Assembly (NCBI GenBank): GCA_027488835.1
Contig: JAIYAW010000002.1
Coordinates: 1-64,000, forward strand
Direction: 5' to 3'
Origin: Bacteroidota bacterium
GTDB lineage: Bacteria > Bacteroidota > Bacteroidia > NS11-12g > UBA955
Length of the DNA: 64,000 nt
Shown here: one piece after another, positions 55,040 through 62,899 of the stretch
Position numbering within the stretch: the stretch's first letter is position 1
Layout: each line of letters begins with the position of its first letter
Program-made: the position numbers and the translations under genes
Notes under the pieces: generated by a model
Seen by the model: only the letters and a program-made list of their open reading frames with translations
What the model was told of the DNA's origin: nothing
Database searches by the model: none

Positions 55040-55062
55040 CTACTGTCCATTATTTTGTATTG

Positions 55063-55086
55063 GGGGTAAAAAATATTTTTTACCCC
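55063..55086. promoter_or_regulatory. Perfect 24-bp palindrome overlapping the gdh -33 region
   Basis: GGGGTAAAAAAT and ATTTTTTACCCC abut with no spacer. The element ends 12 bp before the -7 box, so it covers the -33 position. It looks like an operator, but could also terminate the flippase transcript through its internal T-run. Confidence 0.55.
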
Positions 55087-55098
55087 AAAACTATCATC

Positions 55099-55106
55099 TA
55101 ATTTTG
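55099..55106 (+). promoter_or_regulatory. -7 box for the glutamate dehydrogenase gene
   Basis: TAATTTTG, leaving a leader of about 26 nt before the ATG at 55139. Confidence 0.55.
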
Positions 55107-55138
55107 CCATTCAAATCACTAAAGATTTTGTACAGAAT

Positions 55139-56413
55139 ATGTCAGCACCAATGAACGGCGGATCACCAAGGTACAATCCGCTTGAAAGTATGAATCGTCG
55201 CTTCGATGCGGCCGTGGAGATTTTAGGTCTAGATGAACAATTTGCAAACGTTTTACGTGTGCCAGATAAAGTTGTAATGGCTAACATGCCTGTAACAATG
55301 GATAACGGTACTATAAAAGTTTTTGAAGGATATCGTGTAGTTCATAGCGTACACTTGGGCCCATCGAAAGGTGGTATCAGATACAGCATGGACGTTAACC
55401 TCGATGAGGTGAAAGCGCTTGCTGCTTGGATGACCTGGAAATGCGCAGTAGTTAATATTCCTTACGGTGGAGCAAAAGGAGGTATCAAATGCGATCCTCG
55501 CTCTATGAGCAAAGGTGAGTTAGAGCGCTTAACCCGTGCTTACACTTTGGCTATGAAGAATGTTTTTGGTCCAGAAAACGATATTCCAGCACCAGATATG
55601 GGAACAGGACAACAAGAAATGGCTTGGATTGTTGATGAATACAGCAAAATCAAAGGACATAATGCTTGGGGTGTTGTTACTGGTAAACCATTGGTTTTAG
55701 GTGGTAGCTTAGGTAGGGTAGAAGCAACAGGGAGAGGCGTAATGGTAAGTACCAGAAGTGCTTTGGCTAAGTTGGGATTAAAACCAACCGAAGTTACTTG
55801 TGTTGTTCAAGGATTTGGAAACGTAGGTAGTATTTCTGCAAAGTTGATTTCTCAAATGGGTGTGAAGATTATTGGTATCAGCGATGTTACCGGTGGTTAT
55901 TACAATACAGATGGAATTGATGTAAACGCGGCTATTGAATTTATTGCAAACAGCCCGAATAGAAATTTAGAAGGTTGTAACATTGGTAAGAAAGTTTCAA
56001 ACGCTGAATTGTTAGAACTTGAATGCGATGTGTTGGTGCCTGCAGCAATGGAAGATCAAATTACTCCAGAAAATGCACATAATATCAAAGCGAAACTAAT
56101 TGTAGAAGGTGCAAACGGTCCAACTACAGCCGCAGCGGATGCAATTTTGCAAGAAAAAGGAATTTTAGTAGTTCCAGATATTTTGGCAAATGCCGGTGGT
56201 GTTACTGTATCTTACTTTGAGTGGGTGCAAAATCGTTTGGGTTATTATTGGACAGAAGAACGCGTGAACAGAAGAGCAGACCGTGTGATGAAACAATCAT
56301 TCGATAATGTTTATGCATGTTCAGAAAAATATAAAATCAATATGAGAATTGCAGCTTACGTAGTAGCGCTTGAAAAAGTTTCTAGCACGTTGAAGCTTCG
56401 CGGTTCTTTCTAA
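55139..56413 (+). CDS. gdhA: Glutamate dehydrogenase (Glu/Leu/Phe/Val dehydrogenase family)
   Basis: 424 residues of the 45-kDa hexameric class. YRVVHSVHLGPSKGGIRY and VNIPYGGAKGGI give the substrate pocket and catalytic Lys; the cofactor domain has VVQGFGNVGS (GxGxxG). Length and sequence fit the NAD-dependent catabolic GudB/RocG type; cofactor choice is inferred. Psd follows 6 nt after the stop. Confidence 0.9.
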   Translation: MSAPMNGGSPRYNPLESMNRRFDAAVEILGLDEQFANVLRVPDKVVMANMPVTMDNGTIKVFEGYRVVHSVHLGPSKGGIRYSMDVNLDEVKALAAWMTWKCAVVNIPYGGAKGGIKCDPRSMSKGELERLTRAYTLAMKNVFGPENDIPAPDMGTGQQEMAWIVDEYSKIKGHNAWGVVTGKPLVLGGSLGRVEATGRGVMVSTRSALAKLGLKPTEVTCVVQGFGNVGSISAKLISQMGVKIIGISDVTGGYYNTDGIDVNAAIEFIANSPNRNLEGCNIGKKVSNAELLELECDVLVPAAMEDQITPENAHNIKAKLIVEGANGPTTAAADAILQEKGILVVPDILANAGGVTVSYFEWVQNRLGYYWTEERVNRRADRVMKQSFDNVYACSEKYKINMRIAAYVVALEKVSSTLKLRGSF

Positions 56414-56419
56414 TTAAAT

Positions 56420-57070
56420 ATGAAGTTACACAAAGAAGGTTTTACCATTATTTTAATCACCACATTGGTGTTGGGAGCAATTAATGTTCCCCTACAGATT
56501 TATTTTAGCGATAACATCGCTTCAACAATTGTACTTGTTATTTCATTGTTGCTTTACCTTACAATTGTTCAATTCTTTAGGCATCCGAATAGAAATATTC
56601 CAATTGGTGAAAATTTGATTATTGCTCCTGCCGATGGAAAAGTAGTTGTAATTGAAGAAGTTGTTGAAAGCGAATACTACAAAGACAAACGCCGTCAAGT
56701 AAGTATTTTTATGTCGCCAATCAATGTCCATGTAAACCGTTATCCGGTTTCTGGTAAGGTGGCATATCAAAAATACCATCCAGGTAAATACTTGGTAGCT
56801 TGGCATCCCAAAAGCAGTACCGAAAACGAAAGAACAACCGTGGTTGTTGAATCAGCAAAAGGGTCTATTTTGTTTAGACAAATTGCTGGTGCTTTGGCGA
56901 AAAGAATCGTTTGTTACGCAAAAGAAGGAGCAGAAGCCCAAATGGGTGCAGAATATGGATTTATTAAATTTGGATCAAGAATCGATTTGTTCTTACCTCT
57001 AGATGCTGAAATCTGTGTAGAAATGAATCAAAAAACTGTAGGTGGCGAAACAATCGTTGCCAAGTGGTAA
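56420..57070 (+). CDS. psd: Phosphatidylserine decarboxylase
   Basis: 216 residues, the short type common in Bacteroidota. Two N-terminal membrane helices (8-28, 34-52) precede the catalytic part with IAPADGKVV, SPINVHVNRYPVSGKV and the self-cleavage site FGSR (Gly185-Ser186), which yields the pyruvoyl cofactor. It makes phosphatidylethanolamine at the inner membrane. Co-transcribed with gdhA by spacing. Confidence 0.93.
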   Translation: MKLHKEGFTIILITTLVLGAINVPLQIYFSDNIASTIVLVISLLLYLTIVQFFRHPNRNIPIGENLIIAPADGKVVVIEEVVESEYYKDKRRQVSIFMSPINVHVNRYPVSGKVAYQKYHPGKYLVAWHPKSSTENERTTVVVESAKGSILFRQIAGALAKRIVCYAKEGAEAQMGAEYGFIKFGSRIDLFLPLDAEICVEMNQKTVGGETIVAKW

Positions 57071-57081
57071 TCTAAAATATG

Positions 57082-57089
57082 TATATTTG
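57082..57089 (+). promoter_or_regulatory. -7 box for the 57140 gene
   Basis: TATATTTG lies between the psd stop codon and the psd terminator hairpin, so transcription should start around 57096, inside the hairpin. Confidence 0.5.
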
Positions 57090-57091
57090 AA

Positions 57092-57118
57092 AAGGTCACA
57101 CTTGTGTGGCCTTTTTTT
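57092..57118 (+). terminator. psd terminator
   Basis: Ten-bp stem AAGGTCACAC / GTGTGGCCTT (one G-T pair), TT loop, T7. It overlaps the predicted transcription start of the next gene. Confidence 0.8.
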
Positions 57119-57139
57119 ATCCCCCAAAAAATAAAAACA

Positions 57140-57763
57140 ATGAAAAAAATACTATTTACCTTCATTATTTCACTTTTAGCGATTCAAGGAAATGCTCAAA
57201 ATGCCACTGTAACTGAATTAAATACTGCGGGTTCAACAGTTGATACAGCAAGTGCTTACGATAAAGTATTGATGAAATATTACAATGCCAAAGTAATTTT
57301 AGACAATAGAAATCAGGAAACAAGAGTTGCTCAGAACAACTTTGACAATGTTGTAATTCCAACTGAGAAATTAAAGTTTTCCCAAACTTTGGCTACTGCC
57401 AAAACTGAACAAGAAAAGGCAAAGGCTGAGTTTGCTGCAAAGAAGTTAGAAGTGTTAAAAGTTGCAAAAGAAGAAGATGCCAAGGTGAAGGCTAAGATCA
57501 GAATTGCCACATCTTCCCTGATAAATAAACAATCGTTGGTCGATCAAAAGAATGTGGCTATCAAATCGCTAGAATCGAAGTTGACGTTAACAAAAGGCGC
57601 AACTAAAGCCACATTGGCAAAACAACTAAAAACCACCAAATCACAGAAAGATAAGTTGTTATTGGATATTGATAATGCCCAAAAGTCGTTAGATTCACTG
57701 AAAAGTGCTTCTGTACAAACTGCTGATAATTTAAAGGCTGCGACTGAATTGAATACCCAATAA
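57140..57763 (+). CDS. Secreted coiled-coil protein of unknown function
   Basis: 207 residues. Signal peptide (MKKILFTFIISLLAIQGNAQ), then almost uninterrupted helix rich in Lys, Ala and Glu, for example EQEKAKAEFAAKKLEVLKVA, with heptad spacing; no cysteine. Probably a periplasmic coiled coil. No family recognised. Own -7 box. Confidence 0.68.
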   Translation: MKKILFTFIISLLAIQGNAQNATVTELNTAGSTVDTASAYDKVLMKYYNAKVILDNRNQETRVAQNNFDNVVIPTEKLKFSQTLATAKTEQEKAKAEFAAKKLEVLKVAKEEDAKVKAKIRIATSSLINKQSLVDQKNVAIKSLESKLTLTKGATKATLAKQLKTTKSQKDKLLLDIDNAQKSLDSLKSASVQTADNLKAATELNTQ

Positions 57764-57767
57764 TTTG

Positions 57768-57775
57768 TATATTTG
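57768..57775 (+). promoter_or_regulatory. -7 box for the 57800 gene
   Basis: TATATTTG, starting 5 nt after the preceding stop codon and ending 24 nt before the ATG. Confidence 0.55.
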
Positions 57776-57799
57776 TAAAAACAATTGTATCTTTAAATT

Positions 57800-58099
57800 A
57801 TGAAAAAAATTATTTTATTAGGAATGTTTGTTTTCGGTTTCTCTCTAATGGCAACCGCACAAACAGAAGCTCCTGTTCAAGAAGCCCCTACAAAGGCTTG
57901 TTGCAAATCTAAAACAGCTGCTGCTGAAACTAAGTCTTGCTGCAAAAGCAAAACTGCAATGGCAGAAAGCAAGAGTTGTGATCACAAAGAAGGTAAAAAA
58001 GAAGGTTGTGAAGGCAAAAAAGCTGAATGTAGCAAACCTGCTTCTAACAAAACTTCTCGCAAAGCCACTGCAAAAGCAAGCGCTAGAGCCAAAGTATAA
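57800..58099 (+). CDS. Small secreted Cys/Lys-rich protein, possibly metal-binding
   Basis: 99 residues. Signal peptide (MKKIILLGMFVFGFSLMATAQ), then three imperfect repeats of about 14 residues (KACCKSKTAAAET, KSCCKSKTAMAES, KSCDHKEGKKEG), a Cys-poor middle (CEGKKAECSK) and a basic Ala/Lys/Arg tail. Seven or more cysteines, two as CC pairs, suggest metal or thiol chemistry outside the cytoplasm, in the manner of metallothionein-like proteins. That is inference; I know no such family. Confidence 0.65.
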   Translation: MKKIILLGMFVFGFSLMATAQTEAPVQEAPTKACCKSKTAAAETKSCCKSKTAMAESKSCDHKEGKKEGCEGKKAECSKPASNKTSRKATAKASARAKV

Positions 58100-58114
58100 T
58101 CACATTTTTTGATG

Positions 58115-58145
58115 GAAAAGCCCTTGAATTTCAAGGGCTTTTTTT
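58115..58145 (+). terminator. Terminator after the Cys-rich gene
   Basis: Stem AGCCCTTGAA / TTCAAGGGCT with T7. Its core resembles the yidC-dprA terminator. Confidence 0.88.
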
Positions 58146-58190
58146 ATATCTAAACATTATCAATTTCCAAAAATTGTGCTTGGGTTTATT

Positions 58191-58198
58191 TACCTTTG
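58191..58198 (+). promoter_or_regulatory. -7 box for the 58203 gene
   Basis: TACCTTTG, 4 nt before the ATG; leaderless transcript predicted. Confidence 0.6.
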
Positions 58199-58202
58199 CA
58201 AC

Positions 58203-59174
58203 ATGGTTGATAAGGGTTTTTTGAAAATTGCAACAGGATTAATCATCCTGGTTGCTATTTCGGCCGTTACGGTGGGAGTATATTTATATTTTAATTTTAA
58301 CTCACAAAGCCGATTGCCACTCATTGTGCCTAACAATACAACTTGGTTTGTTCAAATTCAAATTAAAAAGCTCAAAGAAGATTATAAAGGCAAACAACCT
58401 GCGTACTACGATAGTGTTTTTAATTTGTTTAAAAATGCAGTAATATTTAAGCACTGTACTGATCCAGCAACGCCAGGTGTAGGTCTTTTTTCAGATGTGG
58501 TTTTGTTTGAAACAGACAAGGCCCAGTTTTTATCCCTGTCGGTAACATCTGATACCAAATTCGATATGTATCTGGATACATTGAAGAAAATTAATGTTTT
58601 GCATGGCAAAGTTGTAAAACCCAATTATACCTATACCAAAGTAATTGGGAAAAATATTTATATCGCCTATAAGTTCAAGGCGATGGTTATCATGAGGCCA
58701 TTCGATACTACCGAAAATATCAAATTTAATGAATCAGCTTTGGATAATGTTTTTTCGGGCAAGGAATCTAAGTTCATTCAATCGAAAACCATTCAAACGC
58801 TTTACGATAAAAAAGCCCACGTTATTTGGTACCACAAACATTCGGATGCCAAGCATAAAACACCGGTTGAAATTGCAAATGGTCTCAATTTGGCAAAAGA
58901 ACAGTTGCAGGTTTTTTTAGTAACCAATGGATTGGTAATAAAACCTTCTGAAATGCATCTTTATCCTTGTGCCCTTTTTGCCAGTGAAAATTTGTATAAT
59001 GCTAAAAACTTATGTTTGGGTACCAATTTTTACGAAAACAAGCAAAACTGTTATCAATTTTTGGGCGCTGATTCTATCCCTCAAGAAATAAAAAATGAAG
59101 TCAATCTTACTTCGGCAAATTATATGAATTCACTTTTTAAAAGTGCCTTTGATTATCTAAAAATATTAAAATGA
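58203..59174 (+). CDS. Membrane-anchored protein of unknown function
   Basis: 323 residues. One N-terminal membrane helix (about 8-30), the rest predicted outside the cytoplasm. Segments such as PLIVPNNTTWFVQIQIKKL and YTKVIGKNIYIAYKFKAMVIM look beta-rich. No motif recognised. It overlaps the MetH-module gene by ATGA and is co-expressed with it, but nothing links its sequence to methionine. Confidence 0.65.
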   Translation: MVDKGFLKIATGLIILVAISAVTVGVYLYFNFNSQSRLPLIVPNNTTWFVQIQIKKLKEDYKGKQPAYYDSVFNLFKNAVIFKHCTDPATPGVGLFSDVVLFETDKAQFLSLSVTSDTKFDMYLDTLKKINVLHGKVVKPNYTYTKVIGKNIYIAYKFKAMVIMRPFDTTENIKFNESALDNVFSGKESKFIQSKTIQTLYDKKAHVIWYHKHSDAKHKTPVEIANGLNLAKEQLQVFLVTNGLVIKPSEMHLYPCALFASENLYNAKNLCLGTNFYENKQNCYQFLGADSIPQEIKNEVNLTSANYMNSLFKSAFDYLKILK

Positions 59175-60169
59175 AAATTACAGATTTATTAAGTCAACGT
59201 ATAGTAATTATTGATGGCGCCATGGGTACCATGATTCAGAAGTATAAATATTCTGAGGAAGATTATCGCGGAACCCGATTTGCGAATTTTGATCATCCGT
59301 TAAAAGGCAATAATGATCTGTTGACTTTAACTCAACCACAAATAATAAAAGACATTCACAAAGAATTTCTAATTGCAGGTTCAGACATTTTAGAAACAAA
59401 TACCTTCAATGCCAATGTGATTTCTATGGCTGATTATCACATGGAAGATTTGGTAGTTGAGTTAAACGTAGAAGCAGTAAAATTGGCAAAAGAAGCCATT
59501 GCCGAATACCAAAACGAGCTAGAAAATAGGCCATTGTTTGTAGCTGGTGCCATAGGGCCAACAAACAAAACCGCAAGTTTAAGTCCCGATGTAAATAATC
59601 CAGGTTACCGGGCGGTAAGCTTCGATGATTTGGTTGCCTGTTACACAGAGCAAGCCATTGCGTTGATTGAAGCGGGTGCCGATATCCTTCTCATTGAAAC
59701 CGTTTTCGATACGCTTAATTGCAAAGCGGCGTTATTTGCAGTAAATACCATCAAAGATGAGAGAGGTATTGATATTCCAGTAATGGTGAGTGGTACAATT
59801 ACCGATAATTCTGGTAGAACCCTTTCGGGACAAACTCCTGAAGCGTTTTACAACAGTATTTCTCACGGTGAGTTATTGAGCGTAGGATTTAATTGTGCGC
59901 TTGGAGCCGATCAAATGCGTCAGTATATTGCAGAATTGGCGGGAGTTTCAGAGATTTTTGTAAGTTGCTACCCAAATGCAGGTTTACCAAATGAATTCGG
60001 TGAATACGACGATACCCCTGAGGGAATGAGCAAGGTTATTTCCGAGTGGTGTGAAAACGGTTGGGTGAATATTGTTGGGGGATGTTGTGGAACAACCCCT
60101 GATCATATAGCTGCAATATCGAAGGCGTGTAAGCAATTTTCTCCGAGACCATTGCCTACAATGTCTTAA
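59171..60169 (+). CDS. Methionine synthase, homocysteine-binding module only
   Basis: 332 residues, a complete TIM-barrel of the homocysteine S-methyltransferase family. DGAMGTMIQKY, ETNTFNANVISM, GAIGPTNKTASLSPDVNNPGY, GFNCALGADQM and GGCCGTTPDHI hold the zinc cysteines. This matches the first domain of MetH, which Bacteroidota often encode as a separate gene next to the remaining cobalamin part. Here the next gene is leucine dehydrogenase, so the pterin, B12 and reactivation domains must lie elsewhere. Betaine or S-methylmethionine transferases are less likely, given the MetH-like sequence. Confidence 0.85.
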   Translation: MKITDLLSQRIVIIDGAMGTMIQKYKYSEEDYRGTRFANFDHPLKGNNDLLTLTQPQIIKDIHKEFLIAGSDILETNTFNANVISMADYHMEDLVVELNVEAVKLAKEAIAEYQNELENRPLFVAGAIGPTNKTASLSPDVNNPGYRAVSFDDLVACYTEQAIALIEAGADILLIETVFDTLNCKAALFAVNTIKDERGIDIPVMVSGTITDNSGRTLSGQTPEAFYNSISHGELLSVGFNCALGADQMRQYIAELAGVSEIFVSCYPNAGLPNEFGEYDDTPEGMSKVISEWCENGWVNIVGGCCGTTPDHIAAISKACKQFSPRPLPTMS

Positions 60170-60186
60170 GTGTCTATTTGACACTT
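60168..60186 (+). terminator. Hairpin after the MetH-module gene
   Basis: AAGTGTC / GACACTT with a 5-nt loop, overlapping the stop codon. There is no T-tract, so termination would be weak. Confidence 0.4.
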
Positions 60187-60217
60187 GTAAAAATGATTTT
60201 TATCTTAAAAAATTACG

Positions 60218-60225
60218 TATCTTTG
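60218..60225 (+). promoter_or_regulatory. -7 box for the leucine dehydrogenase gene
   Basis: TATCTTTG, 14 nt before the ATG. Confidence 0.6.
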
Positions 60226-60239
60226 CAGCCAGAAAATCA

Positions 60240-61343
60240 ATGGCAGAAATTCAAACTCAAAATGTCCCTGTAACTACATTTGACTTGTTTGCAGGTTTAG
60301 AGACAACACAACACGAACAAATCGTATTTTGTCAGGATCACGCAACTGGCCTTAAGGCTATAATTGCGATTCATAATACTGTTCTTGGCCCAGGTTTGGG
60401 AGGAACAAGAATGTGGTATTATGCACATGAAAAAGATGCGGTAAGAGATGCATTGCGTTTGTCACGCGGTATGACTTATAAAGCTTCAGTAGCTGGATTA
60501 AATCTTGGTGGTGCCAAAGCGGTTATCATTGGCGACCCTAAAACTCAAAAGAGCGAAGCGCTTATGAGAAAATTTGGTCGTTTCGTTGAAAACTTAAACG
60601 GTAAATACATCACAGCTGAAGACGTAGGAACAACAACCCGCGATATGGAATATGTAAATATGGAAACTGACCACGTGGTTGGCTTGCCAGAAAGCATGGG
60701 TGGTGGTGGAGATCCTTCTCCAGTTACTGCGTATGGTGTTTACATGGGAATTAAATCTTCTGCGAAACAAGCCTATGGTAGCGATAGCCTTTCAGGTAAA
60801 TCAGTTGCCGTTATGGGTATTGGTAAAGTAGGAATGCATTTGTGTGAATATCTGCACAAAGAAGGTGTAAAATTGTATGTAGCCGATATTAACGAAGGCG
60901 CATTGAAATACGCAGCAGATCATTTTGGTGCTATTGTAGTTTCAAACGACGATATGCTTAATTTGGAAGTTGATATTTTTGCTCCTTGTGCTTTGGGTGG
61001 AATCTTAAACGACAATACTTTGCCAAAGTTAAAATGTCAAATTATTGCAGGTGGCGCGAATAATCAGTTGGAAGATGAAATTATTCACGGTAATATTTTG
61101 CGTGAAAAAGGTATTATTTATGCTCCTGATTTTGTAATCAATGCAGGTGGTTTAATTAATGTTTACAGCGAATACAACGGTTACGTAAGAGAACAAGCAA
61201 TGTCGCAAACTGAAAATATCTACAACACCATTTTAGATATTTACAAAATGTCAGACGTGCACAACCTAAACAACCAACAAGCTGCAATTAAACTTGCCGA
61301 AAAACGTATCCACGATATGATGTTGGTGCACAGCACTTTTTAA
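60240..61343 (+). CDS. Leucine dehydrogenase
   Basis: 367 residues, the shorter Leu/Val/Phe dehydrogenase type. LGPGLGGTRMWYY and NLGGAKAVIIG (substrate and catalytic Lys), AVMGIGKVGMHL (NAD-binding GxGxxG) and PDFVINAGGLINVYSEY. It deaminates branched-chain amino acids to 2-oxo acids, useful for branched fatty acid supply. Second amino-acid dehydrogenase of this family in the window, 5 kb from gdhA. Confidence 0.88.
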   Translation: MAEIQTQNVPVTTFDLFAGLETTQHEQIVFCQDHATGLKAIIAIHNTVLGPGLGGTRMWYYAHEKDAVRDALRLSRGMTYKASVAGLNLGGAKAVIIGDPKTQKSEALMRKFGRFVENLNGKYITAEDVGTTTRDMEYVNMETDHVVGLPESMGGGGDPSPVTAYGVYMGIKSSAKQAYGSDSLSGKSVAVMGIGKVGMHLCEYLHKEGVKLYVADINEGALKYAADHFGAIVVSNDDMLNLEVDIFAPCALGGILNDNTLPKLKCQIIAGGANNQLEDEIIHGNILREKGIIYAPDFVINAGGLINVYSEYNGYVREQAMSQTENIYNTILDIYKMSDVHNLNNQQAAIKLAEKRIHDMMLVHSTF

Positions 61344-61373
61344 ATTTAAAATAAATTAAAAAATTTATATGTT

Positions 61374-61400
61374 AAATGCCGGCGAGAGCCGGCATTTTCT
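61374..61400 (+). terminator. Leucine dehydrogenase terminator
   Basis: Ten-bp stem AAATGCCGGC / GCCGGCATTT with a GAGA loop and a T-rich tail. It abuts the promoter of the next gene. Confidence 0.85.
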
Positions 61401-61401
61401 T

Positions 61402-61409
61402 TATTTTCG
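61402..61409 (+). promoter_or_regulatory. -7 box for the 61414 gene
   Basis: TATTTTCG (TTCG variant), 4 nt before the ATG. The terminator hairpin fills its -33 region. Confidence 0.4.
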
Positions 61410-61413
61410 CTTT

Positions 61414-62892
61414 ATGCTTAATGCAATTTCCAAAGTTAACAAAAATAGCAATGCCGCCATTCTGGCACTTTTGGCTGTTGCTGTTACCTACATTTGGATA
61501 TGGGTTATGGCAAATGCGCCAGCAGGTGGACAAGACAGTTGGAACCACTATCTATACGCCCGTTGGGCTCCACACCATCCAAAACTTTTGTTAGACCAAT
61601 GGGGTAAACCATTTTTCACCCTCATCGCTCTTCCGTTTGCGCCTTTCGGATTGAACAGCGTATACTTTTTAAATTTTATTGCAACCCTCTGCACTGCATG
61701 GATTTGCTACCTAACTGGAAGAAAATTAAGCCTGAGAAACCCTTGGCTGCTCATCATTCTATTTGGTTGGCAACCCATTGTTTTTGCTAATTTTCATTCA
61801 TCGCTCACTGAACCTACCAATGCTTTGGTGTTGGTTTTGATGTGCTATTTGTTTGTATCTCAAAAAATTAAATCAGCCATTATTGTGGCTTCCTTTTTGC
61901 CCCTGGTGCGTTCAGAAGGCATGATCTTATTACTGGCTATAATTCCTTTTATTTTTATTAGGGGATATTGGAAGTATTTGCCATTGTTGTTTTCAGGTAC
62001 CTTGGTATTTGCCATTTTTGCAGGTATTGTAAGTGGCGATTGGAAATATTTTTATCACAACAATCCATATATCAGGCATGAAATGGCAGGTAGGTTTGAT
62101 CCCGGAAGCGGTGCGCTGTTTCATTATGTGAAAGCGCAACGTGAAATTACCGGTATTCTCATTACCTCCCTACTTATTGTTGCACTGGCTTTAATCTTCA
62201 TCTACATCAAACAACGCATCAATAAAAAAACGCCCAATGAAATATCTCAATATGTTTTGTGGTTGTTTTTGCCATTGTTTTTCTCTTTTTTAATTGCACA
62301 TACTATAATTTGGTATACCGGAACTATGGGTTCCCACGGATTAATTCGGGTATTTGTGGTGGTTGCGCCAATCTCAGCAATCATTGCCCAATTTGCACTG
62401 CATAAGTTAATGTCCTTCAATATTAAAAAAATGAATCAAATCATGAAGGTTGTGATTATTGCAGGTTCGTTTTTTATTGCATTTTCTGGTGCGCACATGC
62501 CTTATCCTTGGCAAAAAGGACCTTCAATTGAAGGGTTTCCAGGCCAAGCCAATGTTGATTCGGCCCTTGAATTTATTCAAAACCACCATTTAAACAACAA
62601 AGTGTTGGTGCATCAGTTGCCAGCCTTGGATGTTCAATTAAATTTTGACCCTTGGGCAACTACCGAAAATGCCAAGTCATTTTATGTGTGGAGCATCGAT
62701 ACCCATGAAGGAAAAGATTGGATGCCGGATTCTTGCGTGGTATTATGGGACAATGTTCACGCTAGGCGGGATGGGCCAATGCCATTGCATGTAATGAGGT
62801 CGTTGAAACAATATAAAGAAATTGCTTACTTTCCAAGTAAGAACGATACGCTTTACGATGTAAGGTTGTTTTTAAAAGTCCCTCAAAAATAA
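61414..62892 (+). CDS. Multi-pass membrane protein, probable glycosyltransferase
   Basis: 492 residues. About ten membrane helices in the first 370 residues and a soluble C-terminal part of about 120. The first external loop (APAGGQDSWNHYLYARWAPHHP) carries an Asp-Ser-Trp near the start, like the Asp-containing loop of GT-C mannosyl- and arabinosyltransferases that use polyprenyl-phosphate sugars. The Dpm1-like protein at 28769 could supply such a donor. The GT-C call is inference. Confidence 0.65.
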   Translation: MLNAISKVNKNSNAAILALLAVAVTYIWIWVMANAPAGGQDSWNHYLYARWAPHHPKLLLDQWGKPFFTLIALPFAPFGLNSVYFLNFIATLCTAWICYLTGRKLSLRNPWLLIILFGWQPIVFANFHSSLTEPTNALVLVLMCYLFVSQKIKSAIIVASFLPLVRSEGMILLLAIIPFIFIRGYWKYLPLLFSGTLVFAIFAGIVSGDWKYFYHNNPYIRHEMAGRFDPGSGALFHYVKAQREITGILITSLLIVALALIFIYIKQRINKKTPNEISQYVLWLFLPLFFSFLIAHTIIWYTGTMGSHGLIRVFVVVAPISAIIAQFALHKLMSFNIKKMNQIMKVVIIAGSFFIAFSGAHMPYPWQKGPSIEGFPGQANVDSALEFIQNHHLNNKVLVHQLPALDVQLNFDPWATTENAKSFYVWSIDTHEGKDWMPDSCVVLWDNVHARRDGPMPLHVMRSLKQYKEIAYFPSKNDTLYDVRLFLKVPQK

Positions 62893-62899
62893 GAAGACA

